DNA of 37,327 nt from assembly GCA_036374135.1 (NCBI GenBank), contig DASUUK010000039.1, positions 1 through 37,327 on the forward strand, read 5' to 3'. The notes under the pieces are model-generated. The model made no database searches and was not told the DNA's origin. It saw nothing but the letters and a program-made list of their open reading frames with translations. The stretch comes from Euzebyales bacterium. Lineage in GTDB: Bacteria > Actinomycetota > Nitriliruptoria > Euzebyales > JAHELV01. A program made the translations under genes and the position numbers. This document shows, piece by piece, positions 9,097-21,418 of this stretch (positions are counted from its first letter, which is position 1; the number at the start of each line of letters is the position of its first letter).

Positions 9097-10083
9097 TCAG
9101 CCGGGCAGGAGGTCCGTGAGCTCGTCGGCGACGTCGGTGCCGTAGGCGTCCGCGAGGCGCTGACGGGCGTGGTCGACGTCGACGGTGTACTCCTGCGGCC
9201 CCACGCTCTCGAGCGCCAGGACGCCCAGCAGGGACCCGATCTGTGCGCACCGCTCCAGGCTCAGGCCCCACGCCAGGCCCGAGAGGAATCCCGCCCGGTA
9301 GCCGTCGCCCGCGCCGGTCGGTTCGAGCTCGACATCCTCGCGGACCGTCACGGCCCCCACCTCGATGCGGTCGCTGCCGACCCGCTCGATGTGGCTGCCC
9401 TTTGGGCCGTGCGTCGTGACGCAGACGCCCACACGGTCGAGCAGCTCGCCGTAGGTCCACCCGGTCTTGCGCTCGATCAGAGAACGTTCGTAGTCATTCG
9501 CGATCAGGTACGCAGCACCGTCGATCAGCCGGGCCAGGCTCGCACCGTCGAGCCGGGCGATCTGCTGGCTGGGGTCGGCCAGGACGTCGATGCCCAGCTC
9601 GAGGGCCTCATGTGTGTGGTTGTCCATCGCGACGGGATCGTTGGGTGACACGACGACCAGATCGAGACCACCGACGCGTTCGACGATCGGTGCCAGCCGG
9701 ATCTCTCTGGCTTCCTCCATCGCGCCGGGGTAGAAGGACGCGATCTGGCTCTCGGCCCGGTCGTTGGTGCACAGGAACCGGCCGGTGTGCATCGTCTCGG
9801 ACACCCGCACCGATTCGAGGTCGATGTTGTGGTCCGCCAGCCACTGCTCGTGCTCCGCCGGGAAGTCGTGGCCGACGGACCCGACCAGGATCGGTCGGTG
9901 GCCGAGCAGCCCCATGCCGAACGCGATGTTTGCCGCGACCCCGCCGATGCGCACCTCCAGCGAGTCGACCAGGAAGCTGAGTGACAACCGTTCCAGCTGA
10001 TCATCCACCAGCTGCTCGCTGAAGCGGCCGGGGAACGTCATGAGGTAGTCGTTTGCGATGGATCCTGTGCACGCGATGCGCAT
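9097..10083 (-). CDS. adoK: Adenosine kinase, mycobacterial AdoK type (PfkB family)
   Basis: A 328-residue PfkB-family kinase. The N-terminus (ACTGSIANDYLMTFPGRFSEQ), SLSFLVDSLEVRIGGVAANIAFG, QIASFYPGAM, ADPSQQIARL and GPKGSHIE follow the Mycobacterium tuberculosis AdoK pattern closely, more than they follow ribokinase. The anion-hole motif GAGD is at 257-260, with Asp260 the expected catalytic base. The reaction is adenosine plus ATP to AMP plus ADP. The ATG at 10083 is followed at once by the family N-terminus; the ribosome binding site is weak. It stands upstream of add and ahcY on the same strand, giving a second route for adenosine from SAH. Confidence 0.92.
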   Translation of the reverse strand: MRIACTGSIANDYLMTFPGRFSEQLVDDQLERLSLSFLVDSLEVRIGGVAANIAFGMGLLGHRPILVGSVGHDFPAEHEQWLADHNIDLESVRVSETMHTGRFLCTNDRAESQIASFYPGAMEEAREIRLAPIVERVGGLDLVVVSPNDPVAMDNHTHEALELGIDVLADPSQQIARLDGASLARLIDGAAYLIANDYERSLIERKTGWTYGELLDRVGVCVTTHGPKGSHIERVGSDRIEVGAVTVREDVELEPTGAGDGYRAGFLSGLAWGLSLERCAQIGSLLGVLALESVGPQEYTVDVDHARQRLADAYGTDVADELTDLLPG

Positions 10084-10202
10084 GGGTCACCACTTGTCGA
10101 CGCGTCGGCGGCCCCGCGGTCCGGCGGTGCCCATTACGTGTGCCTACCGCTCGCGGTCCGGGGCACGTGGTCAGCCTGTCCGCGAGGTGAACGCGACACA
10201 CC

Positions 10203-10219
10203 TGCCGCACCCGGCGGCA
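10203..10219. terminator. Hairpin downstream of the HAD phosphatase gene
   Basis: TGCCGC, a 5-base loop (ACCCG), then GCGGCA form a 6-bp GC stem 13 bases past the stop of the - strand gene ending at 10232. There is no U-tract, as is common in high-GC actinobacteria. Confidence 0.4.
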
Positions 10220-10231
10220 CGCGGTACGGGC

Positions 10232-10948
10232 TCACGCGTCCGTGGCGGCGAGCAGGCCCGGCAGCTCACGGATGTCACCAAGGCGGGTGTAGGCAGATCC
10301 GTCGTGCTCGTGCTCGGCGACCTGCTCGTGCTGCCACGTGAGGTGGTACGGGATGTGCACCGCGTGGCCACCGACATCGAGCACCGGCAGGACGTCGGAC
10401 CGCAGTGAGTTGCCGACCATCACGAACGACGCCGGGTCGATGCCCGCGCGATCGAGGACCCGGCGGTAGGTCAGCGGATCCTTCTCGGCGACGATCTCGA
10501 TCACGTCGAAGTGCTCGGCCAGACCCGATCGCGCGACCTTGGACTCCTGGTGGAAGAAGTCGCCCTTGGTGATGAGCGCCAGCCGGTACCGTCGCGACAG
10601 CACCTGGACGGTGTCGGTGACACCGTCCAGCAGTTCCACGGGATGGCGCAGCATCTCCTTGGCCCAGCCTACGATGTCCGCGACGTCGGCCCCGTCGATG
10701 CGCCCGGCGGTGACTTCGATCGCCGTCTCGATCAGCGACAGCGCGAAGCCCTTGACGCCGTAGCCGAACACGGCAATGTTGCGCCGCTCGATCTCGAGCA
10801 GTCGTTCGTCGACTGCGACGTCCGGCACGTACCGCTCCATCATCGCCCGGTAGCGCTCGTGGGTCGCGGCGAAGATCGACTCGTTGTGCCACAGCGTGTC
10901 GTCGCCGTCGAGACCCACCACCGTCACCGGGGGTCGTGCGGTCCGCAT
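10232..10948 (-). CDS. HAD-superfamily phosphatase
   Basis: A 238-residue HAD hydrolase. Motif I is GLDGDDTLW with nucleophile Asp14 and acid/base Asp16; motif II is the Thr in ALITKG; motif III/IV is a Lys with VMVGNSLRSDV. A helical cap of about 85 residues sits between motifs I and II (class IA layout). The substrate is not shown; small phosphates such as nucleotides or phosphoglycolate are typical, and its place upstream of adoK makes a nucleotide substrate possible but unproven. ATG 10948 has GAGGGG 8 bases upstream; GTG 10951 is next to it. The coding sequence contains a perfect 12-bp inverted repeat at 10604-10630. A 148-base gap separates it from adoK. Confidence 0.85.
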   Translation of the reverse strand: MRTARPPVTVVGLDGDDTLWHNESIFAATHERYRAMMERYVPDVAVDERLLEIERRNIAVFGYGVKGFALSLIETAIEVTAGRIDGADVADIVGWAKEMLRHPVELLDGVTDTVQVLSRRYRLALITKGDFFHQESKVARSGLAEHFDVIEIVAEKDPLTYRRVLDRAGIDPASFVMVGNSLRSDVLPVLDVGGHAVHIPYHLTWQHEQVAEHEHDGSAYTRLGDIRELPGLLAATDA

Positions 10949-11327
10949 CACGTGACCCCTCGCCGGTCGCTCCACCATCGTCGGCCGGGCCAACCGTAGC
11001 GTCGGCGGCACAGCGACGGGTGCCGGCCTTGGGACGGCCGGCAGCGGCCGCGCCGCATCGCGACGACGGGCGCGCGACCGTCGCCATGAACGGACCGCGC
11101 ACGGGCACGCCGACCCTCTCCGAGCACCTCGGGATGCGTGTGTGCGTCGCAGCCACACGCGCTGGTCGGCACGGCTCGATCCCGGCTGAGCGGGGCAGGG
11201 CGTGCCCGCGCGGGCTACGATGCGCTGACCGCTCGCGGTGTGGAGCCCGGTCGCGCGGACGCCCACAGGACCGGTTCCACCGCCGGCGGCCCGACGATCT
11301 CCCCATCCTGTGGAAAGGCCCACCCCA
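10949..11327. other. Divergent intergenic region between the HAD gene and tig
   Basis: This 379-base stretch separates two divergent genes. Open frames in it have no recognisable protein pattern and no tRNA is seen. It should hold the promoters of both genes. The best candidate is TACGAT at 11216-11221, oriented toward tig, without a clear -35. Confidence 0.5.
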
Positions 11328-12767
11328 GTGGACACGCGCGTCGAACGTGTCGACGACACCACCGTCAAGCTCGCCGTCACCGTCGAGCCCTCACGCGTCA
11401 AGGCGGCGCTCGACGAGGCCGCCCGCCACCTCGCCGACGAGGTCAAGATCCCCGGCTTCCGCAAGGGTCGGGTGCCGCGCCGGGTGCTCGAGACCCGGCT
11501 GGGCAAGGGTGCGGTCATTCAGCATGCCGTGCAGGACTCGCTGCCGCAGTTCTTCGCCGAGGCGGTGCGCGAGACCGAGCTCGAGCCGGTGGGGCAGCCC
11601 GAGTACTCGGTCGACCAGTTCGAGGAGGGCAGCGATGCGGCCTTCACCGCGACGGTGGAGGTGCGGCCCGAGTTCGAGGCCCCGGACGTCTCCGGTGTGC
11701 TGGTGCCACACCCGGAGTGGGAGGTGGCCGAGGCCGAGGTCGATGCGGAGATCGATCAGCTGCGCGAGCGCTTCGCCGAGGCCGAGACCGTCGCCCGGCC
11801 CCTGCAGGTCGGCGACCTGGCGGTCCTGAGCATCAGTGCCACCCGCAACGGTGAGCCCGTCGACGACGCGCGCATGGACGACCAGCTGTACCGGGTCAAC
11901 GATCCGAAGGACACGGGTCAGCAGCTGGACCGTGAGCTGCTCGGTCGCGAAACCGGGAACATCGTCAAGTTCACCGACACGCTGGAGGCCGACGGTCCGG
12001 AGCTCGATTTCACGGTGATCGTCAAGGACGTCAAGGCACTGCAGCTGCCGGACGCCGACGACGACTTCGCGATCACCGCCAGCGAGTTCGACACCATCGA
12101 CGAGCTGCGGGCCAGCGTCCACGAGCAGCTCGCGGAGCTCAAGCTGAACAACGCCCGCGAGGCGCTGCGCGGCCGGGTGGTCGAGACGGTCAGCGAGCTG
12201 GTCGAGGTCCCGCTGCCGCGCTCGTTGGTCGACCAGGAGCTCCAGTTCCAGCTCGCGCGCCTGGCGCGCGAGGCGGAGCGGCATCAGATCGCGTTCGACC
12301 AGTACCTGGCGGCCGCGGGCATGACGCTCGACGAGCTCACCGAGCAGCTGCGCGAGCAGGCGCGCACGACCGTGCGGGCGCAGCTGGTGGTCGACCGCAT
12401 CGGACGCGACGCCGGCGTGGAGGTCACCAACGAGGACCTGACCCAGCAGCTGTTCGCGGAGGCACAGCGGATGCAGATGCCCCCGGATCAGCTCGCGGAG
12501 TTCATGCGCGAGCCCGAGCGCCTCGGTGTGCTGTTCTCTGACACTTTCCGCCGCAAGACGATCGACCACATCCTCGAGCGCGTGGAGATCTCGGACGCGC
12601 CGCCCGAGCAGACGGACGATGATGAAGCGGAGTCCGCGGCCGCGGGCGTGAACGCCGATCCGACGACGGAGGACGCGGAGGCGACCGTGGTGGTCGACGA
12701 GGTCGATGACCCCGTCGACACGGCCGCGGCGGAAGACGCTGAGGCCGCCGACACACCGCGCGCCTGA
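11328..12767 (+). CDS. tig: Trigger factor (ribosome-bound chaperone, peptidyl-prolyl isomerase)
   Basis: A 479-residue trigger factor. The N-terminal ribosome-binding domain carries the signature GFRKGRVPR. A central FKBP-like domain spans about residues 155-250 (GDLAVLSISATRNG ... LDFTVIVKDVKALQLP), followed by the helical chaperone arms and an acidic Ala/Asp/Glu-rich tail from about residue 420 that is probably disordered, a common feature in Actinobacteria. It binds nascent chains at the exit tunnel. The GTG at 11328 is chosen because GGAAAGG (11312-11318) lies 9 bases upstream and VDTRVERVDDTTVKL is the family N-terminus. It heads a tig-clpP-clpX series that is widespread in bacteria. 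Confidence 0.96.
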   Translation: MDTRVERVDDTTVKLAVTVEPSRVKAALDEAARHLADEVKIPGFRKGRVPRRVLETRLGKGAVIQHAVQDSLPQFFAEAVRETELEPVGQPEYSVDQFEEGSDAAFTATVEVRPEFEAPDVSGVLVPHPEWEVAEAEVDAEIDQLRERFAEAETVARPLQVGDLAVLSISATRNGEPVDDARMDDQLYRVNDPKDTGQQLDRELLGRETGNIVKFTDTLEADGPELDFTVIVKDVKALQLPDADDDFAITASEFDTIDELRASVHEQLAELKLNNAREALRGRVVETVSELVEVPLPRSLVDQELQFQLARLAREAERHQIAFDQYLAAAGMTLDELTEQLREQARTTVRAQLVVDRIGRDAGVEVTNEDLTQQLFAEAQRMQMPPDQLAEFMREPERLGVLFSDTFRRKTIDHILERVEISDAPPEQTDDDEAESAAAGVNADPTTEDAEATVVVDEVDDPVDTAAAEDAEAADTPRA

Positions 12768-12830
12768 CGACCTCCCCGCCGGCCGCGATCAGGTGGCGTC
12801 GCGGGTCACTCCGGCGCCCGGCCGCGGCGC

Positions 12831-12836
12831 TAGGGT
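12831..12836 (+). promoter_or_regulatory. Candidate -10 box for clpP
   Basis: TAGGGT at 12831-12836 in the 108-base tig-clpP gap fits the actinobacterial -10 and would give a leader of about 35 bases with AAGGAGA before the ATG. The -35 is not convincing. Confidence 0.4.
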
Positions 12837-12875
12837 GTCGACAGACGCGCCCGAGCACCACGCAAGGAGACACCC

Positions 12876-13508
12876 ATGTCCACCTCGTCGCCGATGAGCT
12901 ACCTGGTGCCCATGGTCATCGAGCAGACCAACCGCGGCGAGCGTTCGTTCGACCTGTACTCGCGGCTGCTCAAGGACCGGATCATCTTCCTCGGCACGCC
13001 GATCACGGACGAAATCTCCAACGTGATCATGGCGCAGCTGATCCACCTGGAGGGTGAGGACCCGACCAAGGACATCAACCTCTACATCAACTCGCCCGGC
13101 GGATCGGTGACGAGCGCCCTGGCGATCTACGACACGATCGAGTTCATCAAGCCCGACGTGACGACGATCTGCATGGGTCAGGCCGCCTCGGCCGCCGCGA
13201 TCCTGCTGGCGGCCGGCACCAAGGGCAAGCGGTTCGCGCTGCCGCATGCGCGCATCCTCATCCACCAGCCGCACGGCGGCGCCGAGGGCCAGTCATCTGA
13301 CATCGAGATCCAGGCGCGCGAGATCCAGCGCATCCGGGACCTGCTCGACCAGATCCTGTCGGACAAGACCGGTCAGCCGCTCGAGAAGATCACCGAGGAC
13401 ACCGACCGCGACTTCATCATGACCGCCGACGAGGCCGTCGAGTACGGCATCATCGACCACGTGCTGCAGTCGCGTCGCCTGCAGGAAGTTCAGCTCGCCG
13501 CCAGCTAG
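12876..13508 (+). CDS. clpP: ATP-dependent Clp protease proteolytic subunit
   Basis: A 210-residue ClpP serine peptidase. The nucleophile Ser105 lies in MGQAASAAA and His130 in LIHQPHGG, spaced as in the family, and the oligomer helix segment [11 protein letters not shown] is present. It forms the barrel that degrades unfolded proteins fed by ClpX, encoded next. An AAGGAGA ribosome binding site supports ATG 12876. Many actinobacteria carry clpP1-clpP2 in tandem here; this window has only one copy, so a second clpP, if any, is elsewhere. It is followed by two adjacent hairpins. Confidence 0.96.
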   Translation: MSTSSPMSYLVPMVIEQTNRGERSFDLYSRLLKDRIIFLGTPITDEISNVIMAQLIHLEGEDPTKDINLYINSPGGSVTSALAIYDTIEFIKPDVTTICMGQAASAAAILLAAGTKGKRFALPHARILIHQPHGGAEGQSSDIEIQAREIQRIRDLLDQILSDKTGQPLEKITEDTDRDFIMTADEAVEYGIIDHVLQSRRLQEVQLAAS

Positions 13509-13514
13509 AGTTCT

Positions 13515-13539
13515 GAGCCGTCAGGCTCCCCGGCTGGGG
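13515..13539 (+). terminator. Tandem hairpins after clpP
   Basis: GAGCC-GTCA-GGCTC (13515-13528) is followed directly by CCCC-GGCT-GGGG (13528-13539), starting 7 bases past the clpP stop. No U-tract follows. They could terminate or attenuate before clpX. Confidence 0.45.
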
Positions 13540-13714
13540 TTCGCACGCCGTGCGGGTGTCGCGTCGCGTGGGGTCCGACAGGTCGTCGAGTGCCATGCGC
13601 CCGAGCGTGGTCGGAGGTGCAAGGCGACCGAACGACGCCGTCGGACGTGCGTGCGTGCATGGTGGCGCGTGGCCTGACCGTCGGGAACGGTTTCGCCCGA
13701 CCCCACGCGGCCAG

Positions 13715-13720
13715 TACGAT
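13715..13720 (+). promoter_or_regulatory. Candidate -10 box for clpX
   Basis: TACGAT at 13715-13720 in the 276-base clpP-clpX gap fits the actinobacterial -10, leaving a leader of about 58 bases with AAGGGAG before the ATG. The rest of the gap shows no gene. Confidence 0.4.
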
Positions 13721-13784
13721 GAAGCCCTCGTCCCAGACGGCAGGGTGACCGAGTCGATCAGCGGCAAGGGAGCGAGCCAGCGAC

Positions 13785-15050
<1,266 letters not shown>

Positions 15051-15141
15051 CTTCGCGAAGCCTGGTTCCACGACGCACGTGCAGGACCGGCTTCGCCGGA
15101 CATGAGATCCAGGTCGCATCACCCGCCACCGCCGCGGGCCC

Positions 15142-15147
15142 TATCCT
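15142..15147 (+). promoter_or_regulatory. Candidate -10 box for valS
   Basis: TATCCT at 15142-15147 is a good actinobacterial -10; the -35 is weak. It would give valS a leader of about 180 bases containing the two 37-base repeats. Confidence 0.45.
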
Positions 15148-15166
15148 TGGCGCGGACGGCCACGCC

Positions 15167-15262
15167 TGGGGCCGAATCCGACCGCTGACGGCCGATCCGT
15201 CCCAGAGCACCGAGCCACACCGATCTGGGGACGAATCGCGCCGCAGACCACTGATCCGTTCC
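15167..15262 (+). repeat. Two imperfect 37-base direct repeats in the valS leader
   Basis: 15167-15203 and 15226-15262 align over 37 bases with 28 identities and no gaps, at a 59-base period. Shared blocks are TGGGG, CGAATC, CCGC, GAC and GATCCGT. They lie between the candidate -10 and the valS start, in the presumed untranslated leader. No known leader class is recognised. Confidence 0.6.
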
Positions 15263-15332
15263 GCTCGTCGGCGGGCGCCGCCGAGCACCGCGGGCCGGCC
15301 GTCACCTCCGATCGACACGAGATGGCCCGAGC

Positions 15333-17994
<2,662 letters not shown>

Positions 17995-18002
<8 letters not shown>

Positions 18003-19182
18003 CGACCCGGTCGTCGAGCTGGTCGCCCGCCGCCCCTCGGCCGGCGATGACGATCCGGAGCGGCTGCGCACCCTGCTGGAGCTGCTCGACCGCCCGGATC
18101 AGGTGTCCACGACGATCTGGGTCGAGGGTCCGTACGGCGGTGGCAGCACCGTGGCGATGGTCGCGGCACTGCTGACCGCGTTGAACATCACGACCGGCAC
18201 GGTCACCACGTCGCACCTGCAGGACCTGCGCGAGCGCATCCGCATCGCCGGCTCGGCGATCGGTTCGCACGCGCTGCGGGAGCAGCTGGCCTACCTCGAC
18301 CCGTTCCTGCGCGAGGTCGACACCCGGTTCGCCGAACCGCTGGCGTTCGACGAGGTGCTGTTCGCGTTGGCCATGACCTGGTTCGCGGACGCTCCCGTCG
18401 ATGTCGTCGTCGCGCAGGGCGCGCCCCCACCGACCGCGCGGTGCGACATCCACGCGCGCCTCGGTGAGGGGCACGGACGGCCGTCGTTGCTCGTCGGCAA
18501 CGACACCGTGGGCAGCGACACGGGTGTGTCCGAGCGTGAGCTGGCGGTCGGCGGCCAGCAGGTGTCGCTCGTCGGCATCACGACGCGGACGTCCGACGTG
18601 TACCTGCCGTTGCACGGCGCACACCAGGCGGAGAACGCCGCGGTCGCGCTCAGCACGGTCGACCTGCTGACCGGCGATCGCCTGCCGCACGGCCTCGACG
18701 CCGACCTCGTCAGGGATGCGTTCGCCCGCGTGCGGCTACCGGGCCGGCTCGAGGTGGTGCGTCGCACCGACGGGGCGAGCGTCGTGCTCGACGCCGCCCA
18801 CGACGCCGCCACCGCGTCGGCACTGTGCTTCGCCCTGTCGCAGGAGTTCGCCGTCCGCCACCGCATCGGCGTGGTGGGGGTGGGTCGGTCAGATCCGGTC
18901 CTGTTCCTCGAGGCTCTGGCCCCGGCGCTGGACCACGTGGTGGTCACGGCCTCGCCCGAGGCCAACGCCGCTCCGCCGGCGGCGGTGCTCGCCGCCGCAC
19001 GGGAGCTCGGACTTCCAGCGGAGTCAGCCGACACGGTCGATGCCGCCATCGACTCGGCGACGGGCGTCGCCACGGCGGAGGACCTCGTCGTCGTGGCCGG
19101 CGGTGCCCAGACGGTCGGCGCGGCACGGCGCGCACTCCGCCTCGACCCCCTCGAGGAGCTTCTGGCGGCCCCCGACAGCTAG
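17995..19182 (+). CDS. FolC-like Mur-ligase-family protein, catalytically degenerate
   Basis: A 395-residue protein in the usual folC position after valS. It retains family landmarks: HLQDLRERIRIAG (usually SPHL...RERI), PLAFDEVLFALAMTWFADAPVDVVV, LPLHGAHQAENAAVAL and the C-terminal domain. The ATP loop reads GPYGGGST at 45-52, with Gly49 where the essential Lys (GTNGKGST) should be. After DVVVAQ about 80-90 residues of the central domain are absent, including the VGLGGRWDATN and IGLDH motifs and the carbamylated Lys. The last motif is DAAHD (266-270) instead of DGAHN. The frame is intact with normal codon use, so this looks like a maintained pseudoenzyme, not a decaying gene. Folylpolyglutamate synthase activity is not expected. 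Confidence 0.8.
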
Positions 19183-19229
19183 CATGATCGCGGTCACCCA
19201 ACCCATTGACGAACACGGCGACGAACATC

Positions 19230-19631
19230 ATGAGTGAACGGACCCTGATCCTGGTCAAGCCCGACGGCGTACGTCGCGGTCTGATCGGCGAGGTCATCTC
19301 GCGCATCGAGCGCAAGGGCCTGACCATCGCGCAGCTGGAGCTGCGCACGCTCGACGAGGTGACAGCCCAGGAGCACTACGCGGAGCACACCGACAAGCCG
19401 TTCTTCTCGGAGCTCGTCGACTTCATCACCAGCGGGCCGCTCGTCGCGATGGCGGTGGAGGGGCCCGACGCGATCGCCGCCATGCGCACGCTGATGGGTG
19501 CGACCAGCCCGATCGAAGCCGCACCGGGATCGATCCGCGGCGACCACGCGACGATCATCGGCGAGAACATCGTCCACGGCTCGGACTCACCGGCGTCTGC
19601 GGAGCGCGAGCTCAAGCTCTTCTTCGGCTGA
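19230..19631 (+). CDS. ndk: Nucleoside diphosphate kinase
   Basis: A 133-residue NDP kinase that balances nucleoside triphosphates through a phosphohistidine intermediate. The active-site His116 is in NIVHGSDS, with [17 protein letters not shown] at the N-terminus and [11 protein letters not shown] ahead of the His. Length is normal. ATG 19230 is chosen because the family begins at [12 protein letters not shown]; a TTG at 19206 would add eight residues. The ribosome binding site is weak. A -10-like TAGCAT at 19180-19185 overlaps the stop codon of the FolC-like gene, so ndk may have its own promoter. Confidence 0.96.
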   Translation: MSERTLILVKPDGVRRGLIGEVISRIERKGLTIAQLELRTLDEVTAQEHYAEHTDKPFFSELVDFITSGPLVAMAVEGPDAIAAMRTLMGATSPIEAAPGSIRGDHATIIGENIVHGSDSPASAERELKLFFG

Positions 19632-19736
19632 CTCCGGCGGGTGCGGCCGTTCGTCCACAGGTCGGCGTGGGCACGCAGGCACGGTCGGCGGTGATGTCGC
19701 ACGATGCGCTGCGTCCACTGACGATCGGGGTCCACG

Positions 19737-20180
19737 GTGCACGGGTGTCCGCTCCTCGCAGGCGAGCCCGGGTTCCGCCCGGGTCCGCCCGATGGCCGTC
19801 CACAGGTCAACGCACCCGGCGACGTGCTCGACGTCGTCGGACCGTTGCTGCGCGGCCATGACCGCGAGCGCGGCGTCCTGCTCGCGCTCGACACGCGCCA
19901 TCGCGTGATCGCGACCCGGCTGGTCTCGATCGGGACCGCCTCGCACACGTTCCTCGCTCCGCGCGAGGTCTACCGGGATGCACTGCTGCTCGGGGCCTCG
20001 GCCGTGGTGGTCGCACACAACCACCCGAGTGGGGACGCCACGCCGTCGACCGATGACGAACGCATCACCCGTCGCCTGGCCGAGGCCGGAGCCACCCTCG
20101 GCGTCGACCTGCTCGACCACGTGATCGTCGGTGACCCGGCCTGGACGAGCCTTGCGCGGCAGCGGTGCGGCGGGCTGTAG
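19737..20180 (+). CDS. RadC-like JAB/MPN-domain protein without helix-hairpin-helix part
   Basis: A protein of about 147 residues with the JAMM metal motif H-x-H-x7-S-x2-D: His94, His96, Ser104 and Asp107 in HNHPSGDATPSTDD. The rest of the fold (GVLLALDTRHRVIATRLVSIGTASHTF, EVYRDALLLGASAVVVA) matches RadC. The usual N-terminal UPF0758 helix-hairpin-helix region of RadC (about 100 residues) is missing; only a short Pro/Gly-rich lead (EPGFRPGPPDGRP) precedes it. The GTG at 19737 is the furthest start in frame and is uncertain. RadC is no longer thought to be a direct repair enzyme. It sits just before mreB, the common radC-mre arrangement. Confidence 0.8.
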   Translation: MHGCPLLAGEPGFRPGPPDGRPQVNAPGDVLDVVGPLLRGHDRERGVLLALDTRHRVIATRLVSIGTASHTFLAPREVYRDALLLGASAVVVAHNHPSGDATPSTDDERITRRLAEAGATLGVDLLDHVIVGDPAWTSLARQRCGGL

Positions 20181-20192
20181 CGCGACGCGTCC

Positions 20193-20198
20193 TATGCT
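20193..20198 (+). promoter_or_regulatory. Candidate -10 box for mreB
   Basis: TATGCT at 20193-20198 in the 60-base gap before mreB fits the actinobacterial -10. The -35 is not recognisable. Confidence 0.4.
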
Positions 20199-20240
20199 GT
20201 CGCCGACCGACGTCGGAGTGCGAGAGGATCGGCACTGCGG

Positions 20241-21278
20241 ATGCTGCGGGCAGGCACGCTGTTCGGACGTGACCTCGCCGTGGACCTGGGCACCGCCAAC
20301 ACACTGGTCTACGTCCGCGGGCGCGGCATCGTCCTGTCCGAGCCATCGGTCGTCGCCATCAACACGACCACCGGCTCGTTGCTGGCCGTCGGCTCCGAGG
20401 CCAAGCGCATGATCGGCCGGACACCGGGCCACATCTCGGCGATCCGCCCACTGAAGGACGGCGTCATCGCCGACTTCGACATGACCGAACAGATGCTGCG
20501 CCACTTCATGCACGAGGTGACCGGGCGGCGACCCCCACTGCTGACCCGCCCGCGCGTCGTCGTGTGCGTGCCCAGCGGCGTCACCGGCGTCGAGCAGCGC
20601 GCGGTCGAGGAGGCGTCGGTGAGGGCCGGCGCACGCTCGGCGTTCATCATCGAGGAGCCCATGGCAGCGGCGATCGGCGCCGGACTGCCCGTCCACGAAC
20701 CGACGGGCAACATGATCGTCGACGTCGGTGGCGGCACGACGGAGGTGGCGGTCATCTCCCTCGGCGGGGTCGTGACCAGCATGTCGGTGCGCGTCGCGGG
20801 CGACGAGCTCGACGAGGCGATCGTCGCGTACTTCTCGAAGCACCACGCGCTGATGCTCGGCGAGCGCTCGGCGGAGGAGATCAAGCTCACGATCGGCAGC
20901 GCGCACCCGCTCGACGAGCCGCTGGAGGCGGAGATCCGCGGGCGGGACCTCGTCAGCGGCCTGCCCACGACGGTGCTCGTGACCGACTCCGAGATCCGCG
21001 AGGCGATCTCCGAGCCCATCAGCTCGATCGTCGAGGCCGTGCGCAGCACGCTGGATCGCACACCTCCCGAGCTCGCGGCGGACATCATGGAACGGGGCAT
21101 CGTGGTGGCCGGCGGCGGGGGACTCCTGCGCGGTCTGGTGGACCGGCTGCACGAGGACACCGGCATGCCGGTGTCGCTCGCCGACGAGCCGCTGGAGGCC
21201 GTCGCCAGAGGATCGGGCAGGTGTCTGGAGCAGTTCGAGTCGCTCGAGCGCGTCCTGGTGTCGGCGTCACGGCACTGA
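20241..21278 (+). CDS. mreB: Rod-shape protein MreB (actin-like)
   Basis: A 345-residue actin-like ATPase: phosphate-1 loop DLGTANT at 15-21, the segment PRVVVCVPSGVTGVEQRAV, IIEEPMAAAIGAGLPV, phosphate-2 DVGGGTTEVAVISLGG, and the adenosine motif VVAGGGGLLRGL. The length is normal. MreB filaments guide cell-wall synthesis under the membrane in rod-shaped bacteria. ATG 20241 is preceded by an AGAGGA about 12 bases away, a long spacing. The usual partners mreC and mreD do not follow; the next gene is a DUF5667-like membrane protein, so either the operon is split or the protein works without a classical elongasome. Confidence 0.94.
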   Translation: MLRAGTLFGRDLAVDLGTANTLVYVRGRGIVLSEPSVVAINTTTGSLLAVGSEAKRMIGRTPGHISAIRPLKDGVIADFDMTEQMLRHFMHEVTGRRPPLLTRPRVVVCVPSGVTGVEQRAVEEASVRAGARSAFIIEEPMAAAIGAGLPVHEPTGNMIVDVGGGTTEVAVISLGGVVTSMSVRVAGDELDEAIVAYFSKHHALMLGERSAEEIKLTIGSAHPLDEPLEAEIRGRDLVSGLPTTVLVTDSEIREAISEPISSIVEAVRSTLDRTPPELAADIMERGIVVAGGGGLLRGLVDRLHEDTGMPVSLADEPLEAVARGSGRCLEQFESLERVLVSASRH

Positions 21279-21329
21279 TGGACACCTCGACAATGATCGT
21301 AGGCACTTACACAGCGGCCGTCGGACGCA

Positions 21330-21356
21330 TAGAGTCTGTAAGACGAGTGAAGACTC
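21330..21356 (+). promoter_or_regulatory. Candidate -10 (TAGAGT) overlapping an inverted repeat
   Basis: TAGAGT at 21330-21335 lies 17 bases after TTACAC (21307-21312). GAGTCT (21332-21337) pairs with AGACTC (21351-21356) across 13 bases, and GTCT-GTA-AGAC inside it offers a smaller alternative hairpin. The element precedes the DUF5667-like gene. Confidence 0.35.
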
Positions 21357-21418
21357 GGTGACAGACGGTGGTCTGCTCTGCTGGCCCCGGAGGGTCCGGA
21401 CATCACGAGAGCATTGCA

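Noticed and set aside
11026-11327. Small genes between the HAD gene and tig
   Set aside because: The open frames lack ribosome binding sites and protein-like composition, and overlap one another in several frames.
13509-13784. ClgR-type operator before clpX
   Set aside because: GTTCGC occurs at about 13538-13543, but the second half-site (GCGAAC-like) is not there at proper spacing.
15142-15332. T-box riboswitch upstream of valS
   Set aside because: GCACCGCGG at about 15286 only faintly resembles the T-box sequence, and no stem I or specifier loop could be drawn. The tandem repeats are reported instead.
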